Positions 25,945 to 33,923 of a stretch of DNA of 44,447 bases are shown here, in pieces. The notes under the pieces are model-generated. The model saw only the letters and a list, made by a program, of their open reading frames with translations, was not told where the DNA came from and did no database searches. This stretch comes from Bacteroidales bacterium. GTDB lineage: Bacteria; Bacteroidota; Bacteroidia; Bacteroidales; UBA1402. The stretch's first letter is position 1; each line of letters opens with the position of its first letter. A program made the position numbers and the translations under genes. The stretch covers positions 97,762 to 142,208 of the forward strand of contig JAFUIP010000007.1 in NCBI GenBank assembly GCA_017468435.1. The letters run 5' to 3'.

Positions 25945-26763
25945 ATGAAGAAGTTTATTGCTCTTTTCACATTGGTGAGCTTCATGACTTTGGGTATGTA
26001 TGCTCAAGAACCTGCTGCTACTATCGCAGAAGGTCAAGACACCGCAGCCGTTGTGGCTGATTCTATTGCTGCTCCTGTAGAGGAAGTTGTTGAAGAAGCT
26101 GCTGAAGAAGGCCCTGTAGGTGCTATTTACAAAGCTTTGAAAATTAAGTTTATTGAAGGTTCTGCCGGCTTCATGAGCTGCGTTGCTTTGGCTTTGGTGC
26201 TTGGTTTGGCTTTCTGTATCGAACGTATCCTTTACCTGAACCTTTGTTCTGTTGACACCAAGGCTCTGTTGGCCAAGGTTGAAAAGGCTCTCTTGGAAGA
26301 CAAGGATGTTAACAAGGCTATGGAAATCTGCAAGAACACCCGCGGTCCTGTTGCTTCTATCTTCTACCAAGGTATCAGCCGTTTGGATCAAGGTATTGAA
26401 GTGGCTGAAAAGTCTATCATCTCTTACGGTGGTGTTCAGACCGGTTTGATGGAAAGAAACTTCCCCTGGATTTCATTGTTCATCTCTATGTCTCCTTCTT
26501 TGGGTTTCTTGGGTACTGTAATCGGTATGATCCAGGCATTCGATAAGATCCAACAGGTTGGTGATATCAGTCCTACCGTTGTTGCTGGTGGTATGAAGGT
26601 GGCTTTGATTACTACCGTATTCGGTTTGTTGGCTGCTATGATTCTGCAAATTTTCTTCAACTATATTCTTTCAAAAGTTGACTCATTGACCGGTGAAATG
26701 GAAGATGCTTCTATCTCATTGCTTGATATCTTTGCAAAAATGGACCTTGCTCAAAGCAAATAA
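25945..26763 (+). CDS. MotA/TolQ/ExbB proton channel family protein
   Basis: 272 residues. Unusually for ExbB it begins with a cleavable-looking signal (MKKFIALFTLVSFMTLGMYAQ) and an Ala/Glu-rich linker to about residue 55. Three membrane helices follow: SCVALALVLGLAFCIERILYL, SLGFLGTVIGMIQAFDKI (the conserved MotA_ExbB core, preceded by WISLFISMSP) and ALITTVFGLLAAMILQIFFNYIL. It would form the proton channel with the ExbD-like proteins encoded next and energise TonB or Tol. The extension is typical of Bacteroidota ExbB proteins. The first gene of a four-gene run ended by a terminator. Confidence 0.92.
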   Translation: MKKFIALFTLVSFMTLGMYAQEPAATIAEGQDTAAVVADSIAAPVEEVVEEAAEEGPVGAIYKALKIKFIEGSAGFMSCVALALVLGLAFCIERILYLNLCSVDTKALLAKVEKALLEDKDVNKAMEICKNTRGPVASIFYQGISRLDQGIEVAEKSIISYGGVQTGLMERNFPWISLFISMSPSLGFLGTVIGMIQAFDKIQQVGDISPTVVAGGMKVALITTVFGLLAAMILQIFFNYILSKVDSLTGEMEDASISLLDIFAKMDLAQSK

Positions 26764-26775
26764 AACATTTGAATT

Positions 26776-27255
26776 ATGTCTAAATTAGTGAACATCCTTC
26801 CCAAAATTTTGCTTTGGGTCATGATGGCAATGTCTGTGGTGGCTATCGCCTTGATATTCCTCGGAGGAAGTGTAGATCCTTCTGCAGAATATCTAGAGCC
26901 CGTTTATACAGATGTATTGCTCTATTGGATTGCAATTTCTGTGGGAGTTGCCTTGTTGGTGACCTTAGGATTTGCTTTGGTACAATTGATTAAGGGGATG
27001 ATAAAGAATCCATGGGAGGCTATTAAGTCTTTGATTGGTCCTATCCTCCTGATTGCTCTTTTGTTGGTAGGATTCTTCTGTCTGAACGATTATTATTTCT
27101 TCACTTCAGACGATATTCCCACCTTTGACGGTACTATTACTTTGGCTATGAATCAGTTGTCTAATATGTGTATGTTGGGCATCGGTGTATTGGCAATAGT
27201 AGCAGTGCTCCTTATTATTTTTGCAGGCGCATTTAAATCTAAAGTGAAAGAATAA
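26776..27255 (+). CDS. Membrane protein of the exbB/exbD operon
   Basis: 159 residues with four predicted membrane helices: ILLWVMMAMSVVAIALIFLGG, VLLYWIAISVGVALLVTLGFALV, LIGPILLIALLLVGFFCL and MLGIGVLAIVAVLLIIFAGAF. Between helices 3 and 4 is a soluble loop, DYYFFTSDDIPTFDG. I recognise no named domain. Its stop shares a base with the start of the first exbD-like gene, so it is translated with the channel proteins. A role as an accessory subunit of the ExbB/ExbD motor is inference from position. Confidence 0.85.
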   Translation: MSKLVNILPKILLWVMMAMSVVAIALIFLGGSVDPSAEYLEPVYTDVLLYWIAISVGVALLVTLGFALVQLIKGMIKNPWEAIKSLIGPILLIALLLVGFFCLNDYYFFTSDDIPTFDGTITLAMNQLSNMCMLGIGVLAIVAVLLIIFAGAFKSKVKE

Positions 27256-27815
27256 TGGCCAAGAAATTACCACAACCGAACACTAGTTCTACAGCGGATA
27301 TCGCGTTTTTGCTGTTGATTTTCTTCTTGTTGACCACTACGATGGACACCGATACCGGTATTACCCGTCGTCTTCCTCCGCCTGTGGATGAAGATGTGGA
27401 ACAGAAGGTAGAAGAACGCAACACGCTGGTTGTATTGGTAAGTTATGACAACCGTATCATGTGCGAAGGCGAAGAAATTCAGCTCAGCGAGTTGAAGGAC
27501 ATTGCTAAGGAGTTTATTGACAACCCCAACAATAGTTCTCGTTTGCCTAAAAAAGTACCTGTAACGATTGAATTCTTGGGTGATGTGGAGATTACCAAAC
27601 CACACGTTATTTCCCTTCAGAACGACCGTGCAACCAAGTATTGGCGCTATATGGATGTGCAGAACGAGTTGATCGCTGCTTACAATGAATTGCGCGACGA
27701 ATTGTCTTTGCGTGAATTTGGTAAGCCTTACGACGAACTCGACGAGCCGCATCAGAAAGCTGTAGCTGCTTATTATCCTCAGAAAATTTCTGAAGCTGAA
27801 CCAAAGACTTATTAA
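27255..27815 (+). CDS. ExbD/TolR-family protein, first copy
   Basis: 186 residues. A short cytoplasmic start (MAKKLPQPNTSSTADIAFLL) leads into the single membrane helix with the proton-path Asp (STADIAFLLLIFFLLTTTMD). A periplasmic domain of about 150 residues follows, with NTLVVLVSYDNRIMCEGEEI. The C-terminal part (QNELIAAYNELRDELSLREFGKPYDELDE) is longer than in classical ExbD, which averages 140 residues. Pairs with the second copy just downstream. Confidence 0.9.
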   Translation: MAKKLPQPNTSSTADIAFLLLIFFLLTTTMDTDTGITRRLPPPVDEDVEQKVEERNTLVVLVSYDNRIMCEGEEIQLSELKDIAKEFIDNPNNSSRLPKKVPVTIEFLGDVEITKPHVISLQNDRATKYWRYMDVQNELIAAYNELRDELSLREFGKPYDELDEPHQKAVAAYYPQKISEAEPKTY

Positions 27816-27825
27816 ACAATAAACT

Positions 27826-28305
27826 ATGGGTAAATTTAAGAAAAGTGGCAAAACAGAAGTTGGCGAACTGAATATGTCGTCTCTGTCCGACATTGTTTTC
27901 ATGTTCTTGTTCTTCTTCATGTCTGTTACGACCATGAAAGAAGTTGACTTGAAGGTGGAAGTGAAAGTTCCTCAAGCAACTGAATTGACAAAATTGGAAA
28001 AGAAGTCGCTGGTTACATATATTTATATAGGTAAGCCTAATCGTCAGAACCGCGCTCGTATGGGTTCAGAAACCCGTATCCAGCTCAATGACAAGTTTGC
28101 CGAAGTGGATGAAATTCAAGATTATATTGCCCAGGAAAAGGGTAGTATGAAAGAAGAGGACCAGCCCTACATGACTGTTTCTTTGAAAATTGACCGTGAA
28201 ACCTCCATGGGTATCGTCAATGACGTGAAACAAGCATTGCGTAAAGCTTATGCCTTGAAGATTAACTATTCGGCAGGACGCCGCGATAATTCTCAAATGC
28301 AATAA
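27826..28305 (+). CDS. ExbD/TolR-family protein, second copy
   Basis: 159 residues. ELNMSSLSDIVFMFLFFFMSVTTMKEVDLKVEVKVPQA contains the conserved membrane Asp in LSDIVFMFLFFF. The periplasmic part ends in MTVSLKIDRETSMGIVNDVKQALRKAYALKINYSAGRRD, the usual ExbD C-terminal helix and strand. It begins 10 bases after the first copy and is followed by a terminator at 28327. Two different ExbD proteins beside one ExbB are common in Bacteroidota. Confidence 0.9.
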   Translation: MGKFKKSGKTEVGELNMSSLSDIVFMFLFFFMSVTTMKEVDLKVEVKVPQATELTKLEKKSLVTYIYIGKPNRQNRARMGSETRIQLNDKFAEVDEIQDYIAQEKGSMKEEDQPYMTVSLKIDRETSMGIVNDVKQALRKAYALKINYSAGRRDNSQMQ

Positions 28306-28326
28306 GTTTTAAGACATATCATTAAG

Positions 28327-28361
28327 AATCGTGATGGCCACAAGCTGTCACGATTTTTTTT
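28327..28361 (+). terminator. Terminator of the exbB/exbD operon
   Basis: AATCGTGATGGC (28327-28338) pairs with GCTGTCACGATT (28344-28355), 12 bp with two G-T pairs and a 5-base loop, followed by six more T residues. It lies 21 bases after the last exbD-like stop. Confidence 0.8.
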
Positions 28362-28370
28362 GCTTGGCCT

Positions 28371-28407
28371 TGAACATTCGCCTCGCAGTGAACATTCGTA
28401 CCTCGCA
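28371..28407. repeat. Short direct repeat downstream of the exbD terminator
   Basis: TGAACATTCGCCTCGCA (28371-28387) recurs at 28389-28407 with two extra bases (TGAACATTCGTACCTCGCA). Non-coding. It borders the inverted repeat at 28407-28480. Confidence 0.7.
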
Positions 28408-28480
28408 AATTAGGCTTCGCCTCGGAAAAACAAAATTCTGCAACTTTTTATTTTGTTCTCCTCTCGGCTTGCACTAATTT
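28407..28480. repeat. Imperfect inverted repeat containing mirrored promoter-like elements
   Basis: The left arm (28407-28435) begins AAATTAG and ends AAAACAAAA. The right arm (28451-28480) reads TTTTGTT... to CTAATTT. Both ends of the arms match perfectly and the middles are similar (left CTTCGCCTCGG, right complement of CTCTCGGCTTGC). The 15-base loop is 28436-28450. The right arm carries the -33 and -7 elements of the ABC-F gene; the left arm reads the same way on the minus strand (TTTTG, 19-20 bases, TAATTTGC). Confidence 0.7.
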
Positions 28481-28482
28481 TG
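28452..28482 (+). promoter_or_regulatory. -33/-7 promoter of the ABC-F gene
   Basis: TTTG at 28452-28455 and TAATTTTG at 28475-28482 are exactly 19 bases apart, the ideal Bacteroidota arrangement. Transcription would start about 12 bases before the ATG at 28499. Confidence 0.65.
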
Positions 28483-28498
28483 TTCTCAATTTTGGAGT

Positions 28499-30478
28499 AT
28501 GGTATCAGTAGAGAATATATTGGTTGAATTTGGCGGTTTTACCTTGTTGGACGAGATTTCTTTCGTGGTCAACAAGCGTGACCGCATTGCTTTGACGGGC
28601 CGAAATGGCGCCGGAAAATCGACATTGCTTAAGATTATTGCCGGGATGCAGATGCCCACTTCTGGAGTGATTTGTGTGCCTAAAGACTTTACGATTGGCT
28701 ATTTGCCTCAGGTACTGAAGACTACGGATACTTGCACCTTGCAGGAGGAAGCGGCCAAGGCTTTCGACCATATCTTTGCCTTGCAAAAGCAAACCGAAGA
28801 TTTACAAAACGAGCTGGCCGATCGAACGGATTATGAATCGGCAGAGTATCAACGACTTATAGAGAAGTTGAATCATAATAACGATATGCTCTCGCTTTCC
28901 GGCGTGTACCAATATCAATCGGAAATAGAAAAGACCTTGTTGGGACTTGGCTTTAAGCGAAGCGATTTCGAAAGACCTACCAGCGAGTTCAGTGGTGGAT
29001 GGCGTATGCGTGTGGAATTGGCCAAAGTTCTTTTGCAAAAGCCCGATTTGGTTCTCCTTGATGAGCCGACTAACCACCTTGATATTGAGTCGATTCAGTG
29101 GCTCGAAAGTTTTTTGTCGCAGCAGGCGAAAGCTGTTGTGTTGGTGTCGCACGACCGCGCTTTCCTCGACAACGTCACTACGCGTACCATAGAGATTTCG
29201 CTCGGTAAGATCTACGATTATAAAGTGCCTTATACTCAGTTTCTTGAGCTGAGAAAAGAACGACGAGAACAGCAGTTGCGAAGCTATGAGAATCAGCAAA
29301 AGATGATTCAGGATACGGAGGCATTCATCGAGCGATTCCGTTACAAGGCGACCAAGGCGGTGCAGGTGCAGTCGCGCATCAAACAGTTGGAGAAATTGGA
29401 GCGTCTGGAAGTGGACGAAATTGACAATTCGGCCATGAATCTGCGTTTTCCGCCGGCACCACATTCGGGTCAGTATCCGGTGATTATCGAAGATTTGCAC
29501 AAGGCATACGGCGAACACACGGTTATCCGCAACGTGAATCTGACCATAGAAAGAGGCGAAAAAGTGGCCTTTGTCGGCCGAAACGGTGAGGGAAAATCAA
29601 CCTTGGTGAAGTGTATTTTGGGCGAAATTCCATACGAGGGAAAACTGCAGCTCGGACACTTGGTAAAGATTGCCTACTTTGCTCAGAATCAGCCATTGTT
29701 GATCGACGAAAACCTAAGCGTCTTCGATACCATAGACCGAGTGGCGGTGGGCGATATCCGTACCAAAATTCGCGATATTCTCGGTGCATTCATGTTTGGC
29801 GGCGAAAATATCGACAAGAAAGTGAAAGTGCTTTCGGGCGGAGAACGAAGTCGCTTGGCAATGATTCAGCTTTTGCTCAGTCCGGCCAACTTGCTCATTC
29901 TCGACGAACCTACCAACCATTTGGATATCAGATCGAAAGATGTTTTGAAACAGGCTATAAAGGAATTTCAAGGCACGGTTATCGTTGTCTCGCACGATCG
30001 CGATTTTCTGGATGGATTAGTAGATAAGGTATACGAGTTTTCTCAGACGAAAGTGATTGAGTATCTGGGTGGTATCAATGATTTTCTGCAAAAGAAAAAG
30101 ATGGAAAATCTGCGCGAGATTGAACGACAGCAAAGCAGCCAGCCGATGCAACATACTACGGATAAACCGAATACAGTGGCCAAGCAACAAGCTGTATCCT
30201 CAGAGAAAACGATAGATAAAAAACAGCAGTACGAGGCAAGAAAGGAAGCTGCGCGACAATTGCGAAAGTTGCAGCAGCAGGTAGATAAATGTGAAGCCGA
30301 AGTGCAAGCTTGCGAAGAGGCTCTCTCGAAAACCGAGCAAGAACTTTCGACACCGGAAGGTGCTGCCAATCAGGAACTTCATGCTTTGTATGCTAAGCAG
30401 CAGAAATCGCTCGAAATGGCCATGAGTTATTGGGAAGAGGCTTATAAGCGTCTCGAGGAAAATTCGCCGCAAACCTAA
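28499..30478 (+). CDS. ABC-F family ATPase (Uup/EttA-like)
   Basis: 659 residues and no membrane segment. Two ABC domains. First: Walker A GRNGAGKST (about residue 34), signature FSGGWRMR (164), Walker B LVLLDEPTNHLDI. Then comes the ABC-F linker with RKERREQQLRSYENQQKMIQDTEAFIERFRYKATKAVQVQSRIKQLEKLE. Second: GRNGEGKST (359), LSGGERSR (446), LLILDEPTNHLDI. A C-terminal coiled coil (about residues 565-650) with EARKEAARQLRKLQQQVDKCEAEVQACEEAL resembles Uup. ABC-F proteins act on ribosomes or, for Uup, on DNA-linked processes. A Gly-Gly-Ala-Gly motif stands one base before the ATG, too close to serve as a normal ribosome site. Confidence 0.93.
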   Translation: MVSVENILVEFGGFTLLDEISFVVNKRDRIALTGRNGAGKSTLLKIIAGMQMPTSGVICVPKDFTIGYLPQVLKTTDTCTLQEEAAKAFDHIFALQKQTEDLQNELADRTDYESAEYQRLIEKLNHNNDMLSLSGVYQYQSEIEKTLLGLGFKRSDFERPTSEFSGGWRMRVELAKVLLQKPDLVLLDEPTNHLDIESIQWLESFLSQQAKAVVLVSHDRAFLDNVTTRTIEISLGKIYDYKVPYTQFLELRKERREQQLRSYENQQKMIQDTEAFIERFRYKATKAVQVQSRIKQLEKLERLEVDEIDNSAMNLRFPPAPHSGQYPVIIEDLHKAYGEHTVIRNVNLTIERGEKVAFVGRNGEGKSTLVKCILGEIPYEGKLQLGHLVKIAYFAQNQPLLIDENLSVFDTIDRVAVGDIRTKIRDILGAFMFGGENIDKKVKVLSGGERSRLAMIQLLLSPANLLILDEPTNHLDIRSKDVLKQAIKEFQGTVIVVSHDRDFLDGLVDKVYEFSQTKVIEYLGGINDFLQKKKMENLREIERQQSSQPMQHTTDKPNTVAKQQAVSSEKTIDKKQQYEARKEAARQLRKLQQQVDKCEAEVQACEEALSKTEQELSTPEGAANQELHALYAKQQKSLEMAMSYWEEAYKRLEENSPQT

Positions 30479-30568
30479 GCGAAGGAAAACTTGCCGCAAG
30501 CAGCAATTCAAAAGCAGGATGAACGCTTTGACAATGAGAATTTAACAATAGAACAAAATTAGTAAACA

Positions 30569-32596
30569 ATGAAAAAAGTATTGACAATCTGTATGTTGGC
30601 TATGGTTTTGGCCTCATGCAACGAAAAAATGGCTCCCGTTATGGTAGATGGATTACAATTTGATTATTTGGACGAAAGTGCTGATCCTAAGCAAGATTTC
30701 TATCAGTATGCAAACGGCGGTTGGATGGAAAAGAATCCGCTTCCCGCAGAATATGCGCGCTTTGGTAGCTTCGATATGTTGGCTGCCAATGTGCAGAAGC
30801 AATTGAAAGATTTGGTTGACACATTATCCACTCAGGAATATGCAAAAGGTACTGCAGAACAGAAGATTGCAGATTTGTATCGTCTGAAAATGGATAGTGT
30901 TCGTTTGAACAAGGAAGGCAATGCGCCCATTCAGGCCAATTTGAACGCCATCAAAGCTTTGCAGGATAAGAATCAGGTTGTCAAGATGATGGCTCAGCTC
31001 AATCAAGTTGGTATTTGGCCCTTCTTTGCCATGTACGTTTCGGCTGACGATATGAATTCAACCATGAACATCGTTCACACTTATCAGGCAGGTATCGGAA
31101 TGAGCGACCGCGATTATTACTTGAAGGATGATGCTCGTAGCAAGGATCTTAGAGCTAAGTATCAGAAGTTTGTGGCTAAAATGTTTGTTTTGTCCGGTTA
31201 TCCTGAAAAGACCGCTAAGACGGCCGCTGCTGAAATTATGAAGATCGAAACCGCTTTGGCCAAGGCCCAATTCAGCCGCGTGGAACTTCGTGATCCCTAC
31301 AAGAATTATCACAAGATGAATGTGGCTGAGTTGCAGCAGCTTGTTCCCAATTTCGATTGGAAAACTTATTTGGAAGAACTGGGTATGCCTATCAACGAAA
31401 TCAATGTGGCTCAAGATGTTTTCATGAAGGAAATGGCCAATGTTTTTGAAAAATCCAGCGTTTCTGCGCTTAAATATTATTTGGCATGGAATGTTATCAG
31501 CGATGCCTCTTCGTCTTTGAGTGATGATTTTGCCGATTTGAGTTTCGAATTCTATGGTAAGACCTTGTCGGGACGTCAGGAACAATCGCCCCGCTGGAAA
31601 CGCGCTGTTTCTTTGCTCGATCATACTGTGGGACAGGCACTTGGTATTACTTATGTGAATCGTTATTTCCCCGCTGAAGCCAAGCAACGCATGGTGGAAT
31701 TGGTGGGCAATCTGCAAGTAAGTTTGGGCGAACGCATCGATCAGCTCGCCTGGATGAGCGACGAAACCAAGCAAAAAGCGCACGAAAAATTGTCGAGCTT
31801 CCGCGTAAAAATCGGTTATCCCGATGAATGGAAAGATTATTCGGCTTTGAACATCGATCCCGCGCTGTCTTTGTATGAAAACTTGATGGCCGTGGCTCGC
31901 TTCAGTTTCGAAGAAGAAAAGGCAAAGGTGGGCCAGCCCGTCGATCGTGACGAGTGGTTGATGACGCCGCAGACGGTGAATGCGTATTACAATCCTACCA
32001 CCAACGAAATTTGTTTCCCCGCCGGCATTTTGCAGCCTCCTTTCTTCTTCCAGGAAGGCGATGATGCTGTTAATTATGGAGCTATCGGTGTGGTTATAGG
32101 CCACGAAATGACTCATGGATTTGACGATCAGGGCTGCCAGTACGACAAGGATGGAAACCTTTCAAATTGGTGGACCCAGGAAGATGCCAAGCAGTTTGCC
32201 GAAAGAACCAAGGTACTCGAAGATTATTTCAACAAAATCGAAGTGGCTCCCGGTGTGTTTGCCAACGGCGCTTTCACTTTGGGTGAAAATATTGCCGACC
32301 ACGGTGGTTTGCAGGTGTCTTACAATGCTTTCAAGAAAACCGTTCAAGGTAAAAAGAATATTGCTGTGGATGGCGTTCCTGCAGACCAACGTTTCTTCAT
32401 TGCCTACGCACACGTCTGGGCCAACAATATCCGCGAACAGGAAATCTTGCGTCGTACGGCCGAAGATCCTCACTCATTGGGCCGCTGGCGCGTGAATGGT
32501 ACTTTGCCTCATATCGGAGCTTTTGCCGAAGCCTTCGATTTGAAGGAAGGCGATGCCATGTATTTGCCCGAAGCTGAACGCGTTTCAATTTGGTAA
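30569..32596 (+). CDS. M13 (neprilysin/PepO) family zinc metallopeptidase, lipoprotein
   Basis: 675 residues. The lipoprotein signal MKKVLTICMLAMVLASCNEK has lipobox LASC. M13 marks: NGGWMEKNPLPAEYARFGSFD near the N-terminus, GIGMSDRDYYL, VNAYYNPTTNEICFPAGILQPPFF, the zinc site in VIGHEMTHGFDDQG (HExxH), the third ligand Glu in GENIADHGGLQVSYNAF, and DQRFFIAYAHVWANN. The end EAERVSIW is near the usual C-terminal CxVW, with the Cys replaced by Ser, as suits a protein without that disulfide. It degrades peptides, probably in the periplasm or on the outer membrane. It begins 90 bases after the ABC-F gene and no promoter is clear. Confidence 0.95.
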   Translation: MKKVLTICMLAMVLASCNEKMAPVMVDGLQFDYLDESADPKQDFYQYANGGWMEKNPLPAEYARFGSFDMLAANVQKQLKDLVDTLSTQEYAKGTAEQKIADLYRLKMDSVRLNKEGNAPIQANLNAIKALQDKNQVVKMMAQLNQVGIWPFFAMYVSADDMNSTMNIVHTYQAGIGMSDRDYYLKDDARSKDLRAKYQKFVAKMFVLSGYPEKTAKTAAAEIMKIETALAKAQFSRVELRDPYKNYHKMNVAELQQLVPNFDWKTYLEELGMPINEINVAQDVFMKEMANVFEKSSVSALKYYLAWNVISDASSSLSDDFADLSFEFYGKTLSGRQEQSPRWKRAVSLLDHTVGQALGITYVNRYFPAEAKQRMVELVGNLQVSLGERIDQLAWMSDETKQKAHEKLSSFRVKIGYPDEWKDYSALNIDPALSLYENLMAVARFSFEEEKAKVGQPVDRDEWLMTPQTVNAYYNPTTNEICFPAGILQPPFFFQEGDDAVNYGAIGVVIGHEMTHGFDDQGCQYDKDGNLSNWWTQEDAKQFAERTKVLEDYFNKIEVAPGVFANGAFTLGENIADHGGLQVSYNAFKKTVQGKKNIAVDGVPADQRFFIAYAHVWANNIREQEILRRTAEDPHSLGRWRVNGTLPHIGAFAEAFDLKEGDAMYLPEAERVSIW

Positions 32597-32598
32597 TC

Positions 32599-33849
32599 AT
32601 GACTTTGCTCGAAAAAGTAAAACAAATATCTATCAAGGACTTCACCTACGATCTGCCGGACGAGCGCATTGCTAAGTTTCCGGTAGATCCGCGTGACAGT
32701 TCGCAATTGCTTTTGTATCGCAACGGAGAAATAAGCCGCAGTCAATTTCGTCATTTGCCTGACTTTCTGCCCGAGAATAGTCTTTTGGTCTATAATAATA
32801 CTAAGGTAATCAGGGCGAGAATGTTTTTTCGAAAGGAGACCGGGGCGCAAATTGAGATTTTCTGTCTGGAGCCTTTGTCTCCGGCCGATTATGCGCAAAA
32901 CTTTCAGGCGCAGGGATCTTGCGAATGGCTCTGTTTGGTGGGCAATCTGAAGAAATGGAAAGGCGGCCAATTGAGTCGTCAGCTTATGGTCGATGGCAGG
33001 GAAGTTGTTTTCTCGGCCGAGCATATAGGCGTGGAAGACAAGGCGCAACGCATTCGTTTCTCGTGGACACCGGCCGAAGTTCGTTTTGGTGATTTGTTGG
33101 AACAAGCTGGTCAGATTCCCATTCCGCCCTATCTCAATCGCGAGTCGCAGCAAAGCGACGAGCGTTCGTACCAGACGGTATATTCTCGCATCGAAGGTTC
33201 AGTGGCCGCGCCCACGGCGGGTTTGCACTTTACGCCGGCCGTCTTGCAAAATATAGACGACAAGCAAATCAAGCGTCAGGAAGTGACTTTGCACGTGAGT
33301 GCTTCGACCTTTCAACCAGTCAAGTCGGAACAGATGGACGGACATCCTATGCATCTGGAGTTTATATCGGCCGACGAGGCTTTGATTCGTGATTTGATGG
33401 CATACGAAGGACGTATTACGGCAGTCGGAACAACCTCTGTTCGCACGCTGGAGAGCTTGTATTGGTTCGGCGTTCATCTGCTGGAAACCAAGTTTGCCGA
33501 ATCGGCCTGGACGCTCGACCAATGGTATCCTTATCAGTCTCATTCCGAATACAGCATGCAGGAAGCCTTGCAAGCCATTCTCGACGATTTGCAACAGCGG
33601 GGCGAAAGCGTTTTTACGGCCAGTACACGTCTGCTCATTGCGCCGGGTTATACTTTCCGCGTGGTGAGCGACATTATCACCAATTTCCATCAGCCGCAAA
33701 GCACCTTGCTCTTGTTGGTGTCGGCCTACGTGGGCGAAGATTGGCGAAAGATCTACGATTATGCTTTGCAAAACGATTTTCGTTTCCTGAGTTACGGCGA
33801 CAGTTCTCTGCTTCAGGTGAAGCGCTCCATTTCGGACAAATCGTTTTGA
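32599..33849 (+). CDS. S-adenosylmethionine:tRNA ribosyltransferase-isomerase (QueA) family, long form
   Basis: 416 residues, against about 350 for E. coli QueA. Conserved blocks: FTYDLPDERIAKFPVDPRDSSQLL, NSLLVYNNTKVIRARMF, GQIPIPPYLNRESQQSDERSYQTVYSRIEGSVAAPTAGLHF, VTLHVSASTFQPVKSEQMDGHPMH, AVGTTSVRTLES, APGYTFRVVSDIITNFHQPQSTLLLLVSAYVG and FRFLSYGDSSLL. About 50 extra residues (SLYWFGVHLLETKFAESAWT and onward) are inserted between TTSVRTLE and the APGY block. QueA adds the cyclopentene ring in queuosine formation. Bacteroidota often have a normal and a long form, so I give no symbol. A start at 32599 (ATG) is preferred over the overlapping TTG at 32590. Confidence 0.88.
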   Translation: MTLLEKVKQISIKDFTYDLPDERIAKFPVDPRDSSQLLLYRNGEISRSQFRHLPDFLPENSLLVYNNTKVIRARMFFRKETGAQIEIFCLEPLSPADYAQNFQAQGSCEWLCLVGNLKKWKGGQLSRQLMVDGREVVFSAEHIGVEDKAQRIRFSWTPAEVRFGDLLEQAGQIPIPPYLNRESQQSDERSYQTVYSRIEGSVAAPTAGLHFTPAVLQNIDDKQIKRQEVTLHVSASTFQPVKSEQMDGHPMHLEFISADEALIRDLMAYEGRITAVGTTSVRTLESLYWFGVHLLETKFAESAWTLDQWYPYQSHSEYSMQEALQAILDDLQQRGESVFTASTRLLIAPGYTFRVVSDIITNFHQPQSTLLLLVSAYVGEDWRKIYDYALQNDFRFLSYGDSSLLQVKRSISDKSF

Positions 33850-33923
33850 TAGACAAGACAATAAAGAACCGAATTATTCGTTACTATACTTGAATTGTTT
33901 ATCGAATGAATATAGCCTTCAGG

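Noticed and set aside
33462..33893. A 143-codon plus-strand frame overlapping the end of the QueA-like gene
   Set aside because: It lies in another frame of a gene whose motifs (APGY, ITNFHQPQSTL, SYGDSSLL) continue to the stop at 33849.
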